NCBI RefSeq assembly: GCF_019468465.1
Contig: NZ_CP080519.1
Span: 5,102,001 to 5,166,000 of the forward strand
Length of the DNA stretch: 64,000 bases
Reading direction: 5' to 3'
From: Amycolatopsis sp. DSM 110486
GTDB lineage: Bacteria > Actinomycetota > Actinomycetes > Mycobacteriales > Pseudonocardiaceae
The notes below the pieces were generated by a model. It made no database searches. It was not told the DNA's origin and was given only the letters and a program-made list of their open reading frames with translations. This document shows, piece by piece, positions 34,525 through 42,893 of the stretch (positions within the stretch are counted from its first letter, which is position 1; each line of letters opens with the position of its first letter). Both the position numbers and the translations under genes were made by a program.

Positions 34525-36276
34525 TTACCGCGCGGCGGATCGCACGGCGAGGTTCGCCCGGCGGGCCACCGTGAAGTCGAGCTTGCGGACGCGGCGGTCG
34601 TAGGTGAGGAAGCCGTTGACTTCCTTCTCGACGTCGGTGAGCTGGGTGTAGACGGCGGCGGAGAGGCCGCGGCGCACCTCGGTGACGAGCTGGTGCTGGA
34701 GTTCGACGTAACGGCTGGTCAGAGCTGCGCTGTCGGGTTCCAGCTCGTAGGCGAAGCTGCCTGGCGGGTCGAACTCGTGGCCGTGGACTTTGAGGCCCAG
34801 GCCGCCGTACTCGCCGTCGACGGTGGCGCGGACGGGGTCCGGCGGTGGGGTGCCGGGGCCGGGGTAGGTGTGGTTGTCGAGGAGGTCGCCGTGGCCGGTG
34901 TCGGGTTGGGAGCGGCAGCAGTTGACGCCGGATTCGGCGTCGACGAGGCGCGTGGGGTCCCAGGCGGCGATCTTGTCGGCGACGCGGGCGACGTCGAAGT
35001 CGCCCCAGCCCTCGTTGAAGGGGACCCACGTGACGATGGAGGGGAACGATCGGTGCTGGTCGATCACGCGGTGCAGCTCGGCCTCGAAGTTCGCGCGGGC
35101 CTGGGGTGTCGGGGTGACGTTCTCCGTCATCGCCGGCATGTCCTGCCAGACGAGGAGCCCGAGGCGGTCGGCGTGGTAGTACCAGCGGTCGGGTTCGACC
35201 TTGAGGTGCTTGCGGACCATGGTGAAGCCGAGGGCTTTTTCCTGCTGTAGATCGAATTCCAGGGCGGCGTCGGTGGGGGCGGTGTAGAGGCCGTCGGGCC
35301 AGAATCCTTGGTCGAGCGGGCCGAGCTGGACGAACGGCTTGCCGTTGAGGAGGATGCGGTGGTTTTCGACCGCGATGGAGCGCAGGCCGAAGTAGGAGCC
35401 GACGGTGTCTCCTGTGGACAGTGTGACGCGGAGGTCGTAGAGGAACGGGTCGTCGGGCGACCACAGGCGGGGGCGGGGGAGGGTGATCGTGGTGGGGTGG
35501 CCGGCGGTGCCTTCGGCTCGGGCGACGACGTGGCCGTGGTCGGAGGCGGCGGCTTGGAACGGGGTGCCGTCGGCGCCTTGGACGGTGAGAGTGGCCTCGC
35601 CGGTTGCGGTGTTCGAAGTGGTGTCAACGCGCGTGATGTGCACGGGCGCCACCGGTTCCAGCCACACCGTCTGCCAGATTCCGGACGACGGGGTGTAGAA
35701 GACTCCCGCGCCTGGCGCGCGTTGTTTGCCGAGCGGCTGCCCGTTGCCGGTCGTGTCCGTGACGCCGACGACGAGTTCCTGCGGGCCGGTGGTCAGGGCG
35801 TCGGTGATGTCGGCGGTGAAGGAGTCGTAGCCGCCGGTGTGGTGGGTGACTTCGCGGCCGTTGACGTAGACGGTGGTGTCGTAGTCGACGGCCTGGAAGT
35901 GCAGCAGGATCCGTTGGGAGCGCCAGGTTTCCGGGACGTCGAACGTGCGGCGGTACCACATCCGGGTCTCATGGCGCATGATGCCGGACAGCGCCGATTC
36001 GACGGGATAGGGGACGAGGATCCGTTCCGGCAGCTGCCGTCCGAAGGGTGGTTCGGGGGTCCCGGTCTCGAACTCCCAGACTCCGTTGAGGTTCTGCCAT
36101 TCGTCGCGCGTCAGCTGCGGGCGCGGGTATTCCGGCAACGCGTTGGCGGGGGAGACCGCGTCCGTCCATGGTGTACTCAACGGTGGCGGCTGCCGGTGCC
36201 ACTGCGGCTGCGCGACCGGGGTCACGCCGGAAAGTCCGAACAGCAGCACCGCGAGAACTACGGCAGGACGCACCAT
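34525..36276 (-). CDS. Secreted GH2 glycoside hydrolase
   Basis: A 583-residue exported enzyme of family 2 (beta-galactosidase/beta-glucuronidase/mannosidase group). A signal peptide (VVLAVLLFGLSGVTPVA) is followed by the sugar-binding jelly-roll domain (MWYRRTFDVPETW, YVNGREVTHHTGGYDSF), the Ig-like domain and the TIM barrel. The acid/base Glu is in WVPFNEGWGDFD, and DGEYGGLG is the nucleophile position. It stands alone, facing away from the saccharide-uptake locus. Exact substrate not predictable. Confidence 0.92.
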   Translation of the reverse strand: MVRPAVVLAVLLFGLSGVTPVAQPQWHRQPPPLSTPWTDAVSPANALPEYPRPQLTRDEWQNLNGVWEFETGTPEPPFGRQLPERILVPYPVESALSGIMRHETRMWYRRTFDVPETWRSQRILLHFQAVDYDTTVYVNGREVTHHTGGYDSFTADITDALTTGPQELVVGVTDTTGNGQPLGKQRAPGAGVFYTPSSGIWQTVWLEPVAPVHITRVDTTSNTATGEATLTVQGADGTPFQAAASDHGHVVARAEGTAGHPTTITLPRPRLWSPDDPFLYDLRVTLSTGDTVGSYFGLRSIAVENHRILLNGKPFVQLGPLDQGFWPDGLYTAPTDAALEFDLQQEKALGFTMVRKHLKVEPDRWYYHADRLGLLVWQDMPAMTENVTPTPQARANFEAELHRVIDQHRSFPSIVTWVPFNEGWGDFDVARVADKIAAWDPTRLVDAESGVNCCRSQPDTGHGDLLDNHTYPGPGTPPPDPVRATVDGEYGGLGLKVHGHEFDPPGSFAYELEPDSAALTSRYVELQHQLVTEVRRGLSAAVYTQLTDVEKEVNGFLTYDRRVRKLDFTVARRANLAVRSAAR

Positions 36277-36339
36277 CGTCGGAACCTCCGGTTCACTCGA
36301 TGATCATCTCTACCGGCTGCCGGCGCGGATGTAAATCGC

Positions 36340-36945
36340 TCACTCCGGCAAGACCAGCCGGACGGCCAGCACGACGATCACGACGCTCGACACCAGCGCG
36401 GTCCCCAACCGCCCGCGACGGCCGGCGAGTACGCGGCCCAGCAACACCCCGCCGCCTGCGAGCAGCAGCTGCCAGCTAGCCGACGCGATGAACGCGGCCA
36501 GCGCGAACGCCGTGCCCGTCGCCGTGCCGCCGACCACGAGGGCGGTGAAGTACACGATCGTTGCCGGGTTCAGCAGGGTGAGGCCGAGGAAACTCACGTA
36601 CGCGCGCGCTGGTCCCGGCGGGGCGGCCTCGGCTTCGGGCGTTGCGCCGGCGCGGTACCGCCGCCACCCGCCCACCGCCGTGTGTGTCGCGAGTGCCACG
36701 AGCACCACCACGGACGCCCACCGCAACGGCCCCGCGACCGGCGCCAGCACCGGCGCGAGCGCCGCCCCACCGCTCACCGCGACGACGGCGTAGACGCCAT
36801 CCGCACTGGCCACCCCGAGCGCGGCCGCCGCGGCGACCCGCAGCGACGTCCGCGCCGCCAGCCCCACCAGCACAGCCCCGACCGCCCCCACCGGCACGGC
36901 GATCCCGTACCCCGCGAGCGCCCCGGCGACCACCGCCGCCGTCAT
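36340..36945 (-). CDS. LysE/RhtB-family amino-acid exporter
   Basis: A protein of about 201 residues with six hydrophobic helices. It begins directly with the first (GALAGYGIAVPVGAVGAVLVGLAARTSLRVAAAAALGVASAD), typical of LysE exporters, and has LLNPATIVYFTAL in the fourth helix. ATG at 36945 places the start just before helix 1; a GTG at 36978 is the alternative. Substrate likely an amino acid or related small metabolite. Confidence 0.85.
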   Translation of the reverse strand: MTAAVVAGALAGYGIAVPVGAVGAVLVGLAARTSLRVAAAAALGVASADGVYAVVAVSGGAALAPVLAPVAGPLRWASVVVLVALATHTAVGGWRRYRAGATPEAEAAPPGPARAYVSFLGLTLLNPATIVYFTALVVGGTATGTAFALAAFIASASWQLLLAGGGVLLGRVLAGRRGRLGTALVSSVVIVVLAVRLVLPE

Positions 36946-37219
36946 GACCGCGCCCGACCACACCCCCGTGGCTCGCACTGCTGCCCACGCCGCACCCGGG
37001 CAGGGGCGATCGGCGTGCGGTGCGTTGTGGTGGTAGTGGTCATGTCCGGAAGCCTGACCCGGGATGGGTCGGTGGGCAACCGATTTTCACCGCGCGGGGC
37101 CACGACGACACGGGCACCTACCGAGTCCGCAAAGGACGCGGCACGGAGAGCGGCACTGGTCCTGCTCCGGTCGGAGATCGTTGCCCGGGTGGGTTTTCGC
37201 GACTGGGTGGCCGGCAAGC
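36946..37219. other. Intergenic region upstream of the LysE gene
   Basis: 274 bases between the ATPase stop and the LysE start, both on the minus strand. Open frames here have no coding character. It presumably holds the LysE promoter; no convincing operator, terminator or RNA element is visible. Confidence 0.4.
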
Positions 37220-38368
37220 TCACCGTTTCGGCCAGTGCCACGAAGGCCGATCCAACCTTCCCTGTCCGGAAAGGACAGTCGCCCCGAAGTCCTTTTCCAG
37301 TTCCAGCAGAGCCGCGCCCGTCGAGTCCAATGCCCGGACCAGCGGCTGCGAGTGCGACACCACCACCAGCTGCGTCCGGCGGGCTGCCCGGGTGATCAGC
37401 GCCGCCAGTGCCGGCAGCAGCTCCGGGTGCAGGCTCGTCTCAGGTTCGTTCAGCACCAGCAACTCCGGCGGCCGCGGGCTCAACAACGCGGCGACCCACA
37501 GCAGATACCGCAACGTCCCATCCGAAAGCTCGGCCGCAGTGAGCGGCCGAAGCAGCCCGTGCTGCTGAAACCGCAGCTCGAACCGGCCATCGGCCGACGT
37601 GATCTCGACCGTGGCCCGCGGAAAGGCGTCCTGAACGGCGGACTCCAGCGCGTCGGCATCACCCGATTCCTGGATCGTCCGCAAAGCCGCCGCGAGGTCG
37701 GCGCCGTCATGGTCGAGCACGGGGGTGCGGGTGCCGATGCGGGGCTCGCGGGCCGGGGCGGTGGCGTCGGTGCGGAAGTGGTCGTAGAAGCGCCACGCGC
37801 GGATGCGTTCGCGCAGCAGGAGGAGCTCCGGGGCGGGGAAGGAGCGCAGCATGCTGTCCGTCAGCCCGATGGACTGCGGTTCGGAAGGCCAGGCGCCGGT
37901 CGTGTCGCGGACGCGCAAGGTGGGGCCCGCGCGGTCGGCGAGCACGGTGCGCGAAGAAAAAACCGGGCCGGACCACACGCACTCGCGCTTGAACTCCGGG
38001 TCGAGGGAGAACATCGAGCTACCCGGGATCGGCAGGCCCAGGTCCAGCGCGTAGCCGAATTCGTCGCCCGAGAACCCCAGCCGCAGGCCGACCGGCTGGG
38101 TGCGGCGCGTGCCCTGCACGGGGGAGCGCCCGGAACGGACCGCGCGTCCGATCGCCTCCGGGCCGGCCCACAGCGTGGAGGGCAGGCCGCCTTCGCGGGC
38201 CAGCGCGGCGACGGCGCCGTTGTGCGCGGCGTCGGCCAGCAGGCGCAGGGCGCGGTAGAGGCTCGACTTCCCGCTCCCGTTCGCGCCGGTGACCACCGTC
38301 AGCTCCGACAGCGGCAGCACCAGATCGCGCAACGACCGGTAGTTCTCCACGGCAAGGGTTTTCAGCAC
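37220..38368 (-). CDS. AAA15-type ATPase, RecF/OLD-like
   Basis: A 382-residue P-loop ATPase. Walker A is VTGANGSGKSSLYRAL, just after the LAVENYRSLRDLVLPLS strand typical of SMC/RecF/OLD-like proteins. The C-terminal half has the signature-like AAELSDGTLRYLLWVAAL, Walker B LLVLNEPETSLHPELL and the switch His in VVSHSQPLVRAL. No TOPRIM nuclease domain follows, so it is the stand-alone ATPase form. GTG at 38368 begins the fold directly. Such proteins are found in DNA repair and in some defence systems, but no partner gene is next to it. Confidence 0.9.
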   Translation of the reverse strand: MLKTLAVENYRSLRDLVLPLSELTVVTGANGSGKSSLYRALRLLADAAHNGAVAALAREGGLPSTLWAGPEAIGRAVRSGRSPVQGTRRTQPVGLRLGFSGDEFGYALDLGLPIPGSSMFSLDPEFKRECVWSGPVFSSRTVLADRAGPTLRVRDTTGAWPSEPQSIGLTDSMLRSFPAPELLLLRERIRAWRFYDHFRTDATAPAREPRIGTRTPVLDHDGADLAAALRTIQESGDADALESAVQDAFPRATVEITSADGRFELRFQQHGLLRPLTAAELSDGTLRYLLWVAALLSPRPPELLVLNEPETSLHPELLPALAALITRAARRTQLVVVSHSQPLVRALDSTGAALLELEKDFGATVLSGQGRLDRPSWHWPKR

Positions 38369-38851
38369 GCGGCCGACGCTATCCGCCCGCACCGACAGAT
38401 AACGATCGTGACTACGAAGCTCCCGGCCCCGGGTGCTCTCACCTGCGGCTCTCACCGTCAGTTGTCAAATTAATTCTGCCCGTGTTCGCGGCCGCTGGAC
38501 TCCGGGCCCTATTCGTCAGATCTTTGTCCGCGACCTCGTTGACACCGCCGAAGCGCGAGGTGAGAATCTCGTTTCACATATCCTATAGGATCTGCGGTTC
38601 GAAAGAGGTGTCTGTGGTGGCAGCGGGGCGAAAGGTCGTGGTCCCGGGATGCGGGACGGCGATCTGTCACCGTCGCACACCGGGGGGCGCTTCGCGAAGA
38701 ACGCCGTCAACGAGTGACTTTCCGCGCCAGGACCTCCGATGTCTGGGCGCGCACAGCGACTGAGGCTCACCCCGAAGTGGCTGAAGTCAGCAGGAACGCC
38801 GGGCGGCGCGCGGGCCGTCCGGTGCCAAGGTCCGACCTCAAAGGAGTGGTC
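38369..38851. other. Upstream region of the saccharide-uptake locus
   Basis: 483 bases without a credible gene, much more than elsewhere in the window. It holds an AT-rich stretch with AATTAATT (38468-38475), the 12-base palindrome at 38580-38591, and an AAGGAG ribosome site at 38841 before the GH27 start. The promoter of the operon should lie near the palindrome, which would leave a leader of more than 200 bases. Confidence 0.5.
38580..38591. promoter_or_regulatory. GntR/FCD-type palindromic operator
   Basis: ATCCTATAGGAT is a perfect 12-base palindrome in a local AT-rich patch 260 bases before the GH27 start. Its size and symmetry fit operators of FadR/FCD-type GntR regulators, and such a regulator is the last gene of the downstream locus. 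Confidence 0.6.
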
Positions 38852-40933
38852 ATGGTTGTCAGGCCAACATCGGGCAGAACCGGGAGACGGAAGTTCGCCG
38901 TGCTCACCGGGATCGCCGCCTCGGTGCTGACGCTTTCGGCGATCCAGATCCCCGCCACGGCCGCACCGGCGGCTCCCACCCAGGACACCGCCACCCAAAA
39001 CAACACCCAGGCCAGCACCCAGATCGCCCAGAAGCCCTACATGGGCTGGAGCAGCTGGAGCCTCGAGTCCACGAACTACCCCGGCGTGAACCCGACCGGC
39101 GGCGGCAGCTGGCTCAACGAAGCGCACGTTCTGCAGCAGGCCGACATCCTGGCGGCGAAGTTCAAGCAGCACGGCTACGAGTACGTGAACATCGACGCCG
39201 GCTGGGTGGGCTCCTTCGACCAGTACGGCCGCCCGGTCGTCGACGCGAAGAAGTTCCCCGACGGCATGGCCTACGTCGCCGACTACGTGCACAAGAAGGG
39301 CCTCAAGCTCGGCTCTTACCTCGCGGTCGGCCTGGACCTCAAGGCCTACAACGACGGCAACTCGCCGATCTTCGGCACCACCGACTGCCACACGCGCGAC
39401 CTCGTCTACCCCGACCTGCGCCAGACCAGCGGCTGGGACAACCAGTCGTACCAGATCAACTTCGCCAGCCCGTGCGCCCAGGCCTACATCCAGTCGGAGG
39501 CCGACGTGCTCGCCGGCTGGGGCGTCGACTTCCTCAAGCTCGACGGCGTCGGCCCGGGTTCGTTCAAGGGCGACGCGGCGCACGACAACACCCCCGACGT
39601 GAAGGCCTGGTCCGCCGCGCTGAAGAAGACCGGCCGGCCCATGCAGTTCGTGCTGTCGTGGTCGTTGTCGCACAACCAGATCGACACCTGGAAGGCCAAC
39701 TCCAACGGCTGGCGCATCGACACCGACGTCGAGTGCTACTGCGACACCCTCGTCACCTGGAACAACTCGGTGAAGGGCCGCTGGAACGACGTCGTGCAGT
39801 ACATCCCCGACGCCGGCCCGGGCCACTGGAACAACCTCGACTCCCTCGACGTCGGCAGCGGCAAGATGGACGGCATCACCGAGGCCGAGCGCCAGAGCTA
39901 CATGACGTTGTGGGCCATCGAATCGGCGCCGCTCTACCTGGGTGACGACCTCACACAGCTCGACGACTACGGCACCAAGCTGCTCACCAACGACGAGGTC
40001 ATCGCCGTGGACCAGGCCGGTGTGCCGGCCAAGCCCGTGAGCCAGAAGAGCGACCAGCAGGTCTGGTACGCCCGCAACGCCGACGGCAGCTACACGGTCG
40101 CGCTGTTCAACCTCGGCTCCGCCCCGACGTCGGTCACCGCGAACTTCGGCGACTTCGGCCTCACCGGCGCGGCCAAGGCTCGTGACCTCTGGAGCCACCA
40201 GGAACTGGGGCTCGCCAACGGTTCCTTCACCGCAAACCTGCCCGTCCACGGCTCGAAGCTGCTGCGCCTGACCCCGGTCAACCCGGTGCAGGTCTCGGCC
40301 CCCGCCGTGGTCCACGGCACCGCCTCGACCCCGACCAGCGTCTCGCTGGCCTGGGACGCGTCGGCGGGCAAGCTCGCCCCGGTGACCGGCTACGACGTGT
40401 TCGCCGGCGGCCACAAACTCGCTTCCGCCACCGGCACCAGCACGACCGTCAACGGCCTCAAGCCTTCGACGTCGTACACCTTCACGGTGGTCGCCCACGA
40501 CCGCCTCGGCCGCAGCTCCGCCGCGAGCACCGCGGTGTCCTACGTGACGCCCGCGGCTTCCGGCCCGGTCGTCTACGAGGCGGAGAACGGCAGCCCCGGC
40601 GGCGGCGCGACGGTGTACGACTGCGCCTGCTCCGGCGGCAAGAAGGTGGGCTACATCGGCGGCAGTGGTCTGCTGACCATGAACAACATCAAGGTCGCCG
40701 CCGAAGGCACGTACCTGGTGAAGCTCGGTTACGTCGACGGTGACACCAGCCGCTCGGCCGTGGTCACGGTCAACGGCAGCTCCTTCCGGCTGCCCGCGCC
40801 GGGCACGAACGACAACGACTGGAACACCGCACGCACGATCACAGTGCCGATCTACCTGATGGCCGGCAACAACCAGGTCATCTTCGGCAACCCGAGCGAC
40901 AGCGTGTTCGACGTGGACCAGCTGACCGTCTGA
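38852..40933 (+). CDS. Secreted GH27 alpha-galactosidase with Fn3 and CBM35-like modules
   Basis: A 693-residue exported enzyme. After a signal peptide (KFAVLTGIAASVLTLSAIQIPATA) the GH27 barrel begins PYMGWSSWS; the nucleophile Asp is in DFLKLDGVG and the acid/base region is WRIDTDVE. The Greek-key C-terminal domain is followed by a fibronectin-III module (about residues 480-565; SLAWDASAGK, YTFTVVAHDRLGRSS) and a CBM35-like module (YEAENGSPGGGATVYDCACSGGKKVGYIGG to the end). ATG 38852 has AAGGAG upstream. It would trim alpha-galactosyl side chains outside the cell, feeding the transporter encoded next. Confidence 0.94.
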   Translation: MVVRPTSGRTGRRKFAVLTGIAASVLTLSAIQIPATAAPAAPTQDTATQNNTQASTQIAQKPYMGWSSWSLESTNYPGVNPTGGGSWLNEAHVLQQADILAAKFKQHGYEYVNIDAGWVGSFDQYGRPVVDAKKFPDGMAYVADYVHKKGLKLGSYLAVGLDLKAYNDGNSPIFGTTDCHTRDLVYPDLRQTSGWDNQSYQINFASPCAQAYIQSEADVLAGWGVDFLKLDGVGPGSFKGDAAHDNTPDVKAWSAALKKTGRPMQFVLSWSLSHNQIDTWKANSNGWRIDTDVECYCDTLVTWNNSVKGRWNDVVQYIPDAGPGHWNNLDSLDVGSGKMDGITEAERQSYMTLWAIESAPLYLGDDLTQLDDYGTKLLTNDEVIAVDQAGVPAKPVSQKSDQQVWYARNADGSYTVALFNLGSAPTSVTANFGDFGLTGAAKARDLWSHQELGLANGSFTANLPVHGSKLLRLTPVNPVQVSAPAVVHGTASTPTSVSLAWDASAGKLAPVTGYDVFAGGHKLASATGTSTTVNGLKPSTSYTFTVVAHDRLGRSSAASTAVSYVTPAASGPVVYEAENGSPGGGATVYDCACSGGKKVGYIGGSGLLTMNNIKVAAEGTYLVKLGYVDGDTSRSAVVTVNGSSFRLPAPGTNDNDWNTARTITVPIYLMAGNNQVIFGNPSDSVFDVDQLTV

Positions 40934-40939
40934 CAACCC

Positions 40940-40971
40940 CCGTGAGTGGCGGTGAGAGCCGCCACTCACGG
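40940..40971 (+). repeat. Intercistronic hairpin between GH27 and permease genes
   Basis: A perfect 13-base stem pairs 40940-40952 (CCGTGAGTGGCGG) with 40959-40971, with a 6-base loop and no T-run. It sits 6 bases after the GH27 stop and 19 before the permease start. It may stabilise the enzyme mRNA or reduce read-through into the transporter genes. Confidence 0.8.
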
Positions 40972-40990
40972 ACACGAGTGAGGAGACGCC

Positions 40991-41959
40991 GTGGTGGTGA
41001 CCACGCACAACAACAGCATTCCCGTGCGAGGCGCCACCGCGGCGTCCCGTGTGGACAGACCCCGCAAACGACGGCCCGGCGGCGCGGCCGCGCACCGGCA
41101 CGACGCCAAGATCGCGTGGCTGCTGGTCCTGCCCGCCATCCTCGGGTTCGGCGTGTTCTTCGCCTACCCGACCATTCGCGGCATCTACCTGAGCTTCACC
41201 GAGTTCCATGTGCTGTCCGCGCCGAAGTGGATCGGGCTCGACAACTTCACCGAGCTCATCGCCGACGGGGTGTTCTGGAAGTCGCTGCTCGTCACGATCT
41301 ACTTCGTGGTGCTGTCGGTGGTCCTGGGCATGCTCGTGTCGCTGCTGACCGCCGTGATCCTGCACCGGCTCGCGGCCTCCACGACCGTGCGTGGCCTGAT
41401 GATCCTGCCGTTCCTGATCTCCGGCGTGGTCACGGCGCTCACGTGGTCGCTGATGCTCGACCCGAGCCTCGGGATCCTCAACGTGCTGCTCACCAAGATC
41501 TTCGGCCACCCCGTGCTGTTCCTCGGCTCCGGCGGCTGGGCCGTGCCGACGCTGGCGGCGATCAACGTGTGGAAGTCCATGGGCTACAACGCGGTGCTGA
41601 TCTTCGCGGGCCTGCAGACGATCCCGGCCACGATCTACGAGGCCGGCCGCATCGACGGCGCGAGCGAGGTGCAGATGTTCCGCCGCCTCACGATCCCGCT
41701 GCTGCGCCCGATCCTCGTGATGGTCGTGATTCTCACGGTGATCAGCTCGTTCCAGATCTTCGACATCGTGGCCGTGACCACGCAGGGCGGGCCGGAGAAC
41801 GCGTCCAACGTGCTGCAGATGTACATCTACAACAAGGCGTTCCGCCAGTTCGACTTCGGCTACGCGGCCACGATGTCGCTGGCGTTGTTCGTCCTTCTCA
41901 TAGCTATCACGTTCACGCAGCTGCGCATGGCGCGCGCCAACGAATCCGACACGAACTAG
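40991..41959 (+). CDS. Carbohydrate ABC transporter permease, MalF type
   Basis: A 322-residue CUT1-family permease with six core helices after a basic cytoplasmic tail of about 38 residues. The ATPase-docking EAA loop is EAGRIDGASEVQMFRRLTIPLLRP. GTG 40991 lies 7 bases after a GAGGAG site. The second permease follows after 9 bases. Together with the lipoprotein encoded at 46.3 kb it forms an oligosaccharide importer; the ATPase is not encoded here. Confidence 0.94.
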   Translation: MVVTTHNNSIPVRGATAASRVDRPRKRRPGGAAAHRHDAKIAWLLVLPAILGFGVFFAYPTIRGIYLSFTEFHVLSAPKWIGLDNFTELIADGVFWKSLLVTIYFVVLSVVLGMLVSLLTAVILHRLAASTTVRGLMILPFLISGVVTALTWSLMLDPSLGILNVLLTKIFGHPVLFLGSGGWAVPTLAAINVWKSMGYNAVLIFAGLQTIPATIYEAGRIDGASEVQMFRRLTIPLLRPILVMVVILTVISSFQIFDIVAVTTQGGPENASNVLQMYIYNKAFRQFDFGYAATMSLALFVLLIAITFTQLRMARANESDTN

Positions 41960-41968
41960 GGCAGGGAC

Positions 41969-42883
41969 ATGGTTACGCTGACTCGACCGGCACCCGCCCG
42001 CACACGCAAGCCCGTGTCCGCAGGCCGGATCCTCGCCTGGGCCTACGTCGTGGTGATCCTGCTGATCACGATCTTCCCGTTCTACTGGATGCTGCGCACC
42101 GCGCTGTCCAACAATTACTCGCTCTCCACCGACCCTTCGTCGTTCTTCCCGGTCGACTTCACCTTCGGCGCCTTCAAGCGCGCGCTCGGGCTGGCGTCAC
42201 CGGCGGAAGCCGCGGCGCAGGGCGGTTCCGGCGCGTCGCTCGGCCTGACGCTGGCGCTGCGCAACTCGATCATCTACGCGGCCCTGCTCACCGTGTGCAC
42301 AGTGTTCTTCTCCGCCATCGCGGCCTACGCGTTCGCGCGGCTGCACTGGCGCGGGCGCAACACCGTGTTCTCCATCCTGCTCACGGCGCTGATGGTGCCG
42401 CAGGTGCTCACGCTGCTGCCGAACTTCGTGCTGGTGAAGGACCTTGGCCTGCTCAACACGTTCGCCGGCCTGGTGCTGCCCAACGCGTTCTTCTCGGCGT
42501 TCAACATCTTCTTCCTGCGCCAGTTCATGCTCGGGCTCTCCACGGAGATCGAGGAAGCCGCGATCATCGACGGCGCCGGACCCTTGCGCGTGTGCTTCCG
42601 GATCGTGCTGCCGATGTGCTCGGCACCGATCGCGACGCTCGCGCTGCTGACGTTCATCAACACCTGGAACGACTACTTCTGGCCACTGCTCGTTTCCTCC
42701 GACACGTCCACGAGCCCGCTGACGCTGGCGCTGGCGGTGTTCAAGCAGTCTTCGCCGCAGGAGGCGCTCGACTGGTCGGGCCTGATGGCCGCGACCATCA
42801 TCGCCGCGCTGCCGATGCTGCTCGTGTTCATGGTGTTCGGCAGGCGGATCGTGAACTCCATCGGGTTCACCGGGCTCAAGTGA
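41969..42883 (+). CDS. Carbohydrate ABC transporter permease, MalG type
   Basis: A 304-residue CUT1 permease, partner of the preceding one. The EAA loop is [23 protein letters not shown], and the protein ends [14 protein letters not shown] as is usual for MalG-like subunits. An insertion rich in Gly/Ala ([10 protein letters not shown]) lies between helices 1 and 2. The GH95 gene starts 10 bases after the stop. Confidence 0.94.
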   Translation: MVTLTRPAPARTRKPVSAGRILAWAYVVVILLITIFPFYWMLRTALSNNYSLSTDPSSFFPVDFTFGAFKRALGLASPAEAAAQGGSGASLGLTLALRNSIIYAALLTVCTVFFSAIAAYAFARLHWRGRNTVFSILLTALMVPQVLTLLPNFVLVKDLGLLNTFAGLVLPNAFFSAFNIFFLRQFMLGLSTEIEEAAIIDGAGPLRVCFRIVLPMCSAPIATLALLTFINTWNDYFWPLLVSSDTSTSPLTLALAVFKQSSPQEALDWSGLMAATIIAALPMLLVFMVFGRRIVNSIGFTGLK

Positions 42884-42893
42884 GAGAACTGCT

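Noticed and set aside
37220..38368. AAA15 ATPase as part of a phage-defence system
   Set aside because: No nuclease, reverse transcriptase, methylase or other defence gene is adjacent; the neighbours are a LysE exporter and a sugar locus.
38516..41509. 997-codon open frame on the minus strand opposite the GH27 gene
   Set aside because: Val/Arg/Asp-rich composition typical of the antisense of GC-rich genes; the plus strand encodes a complete GH27 enzyme and permease with all motifs.
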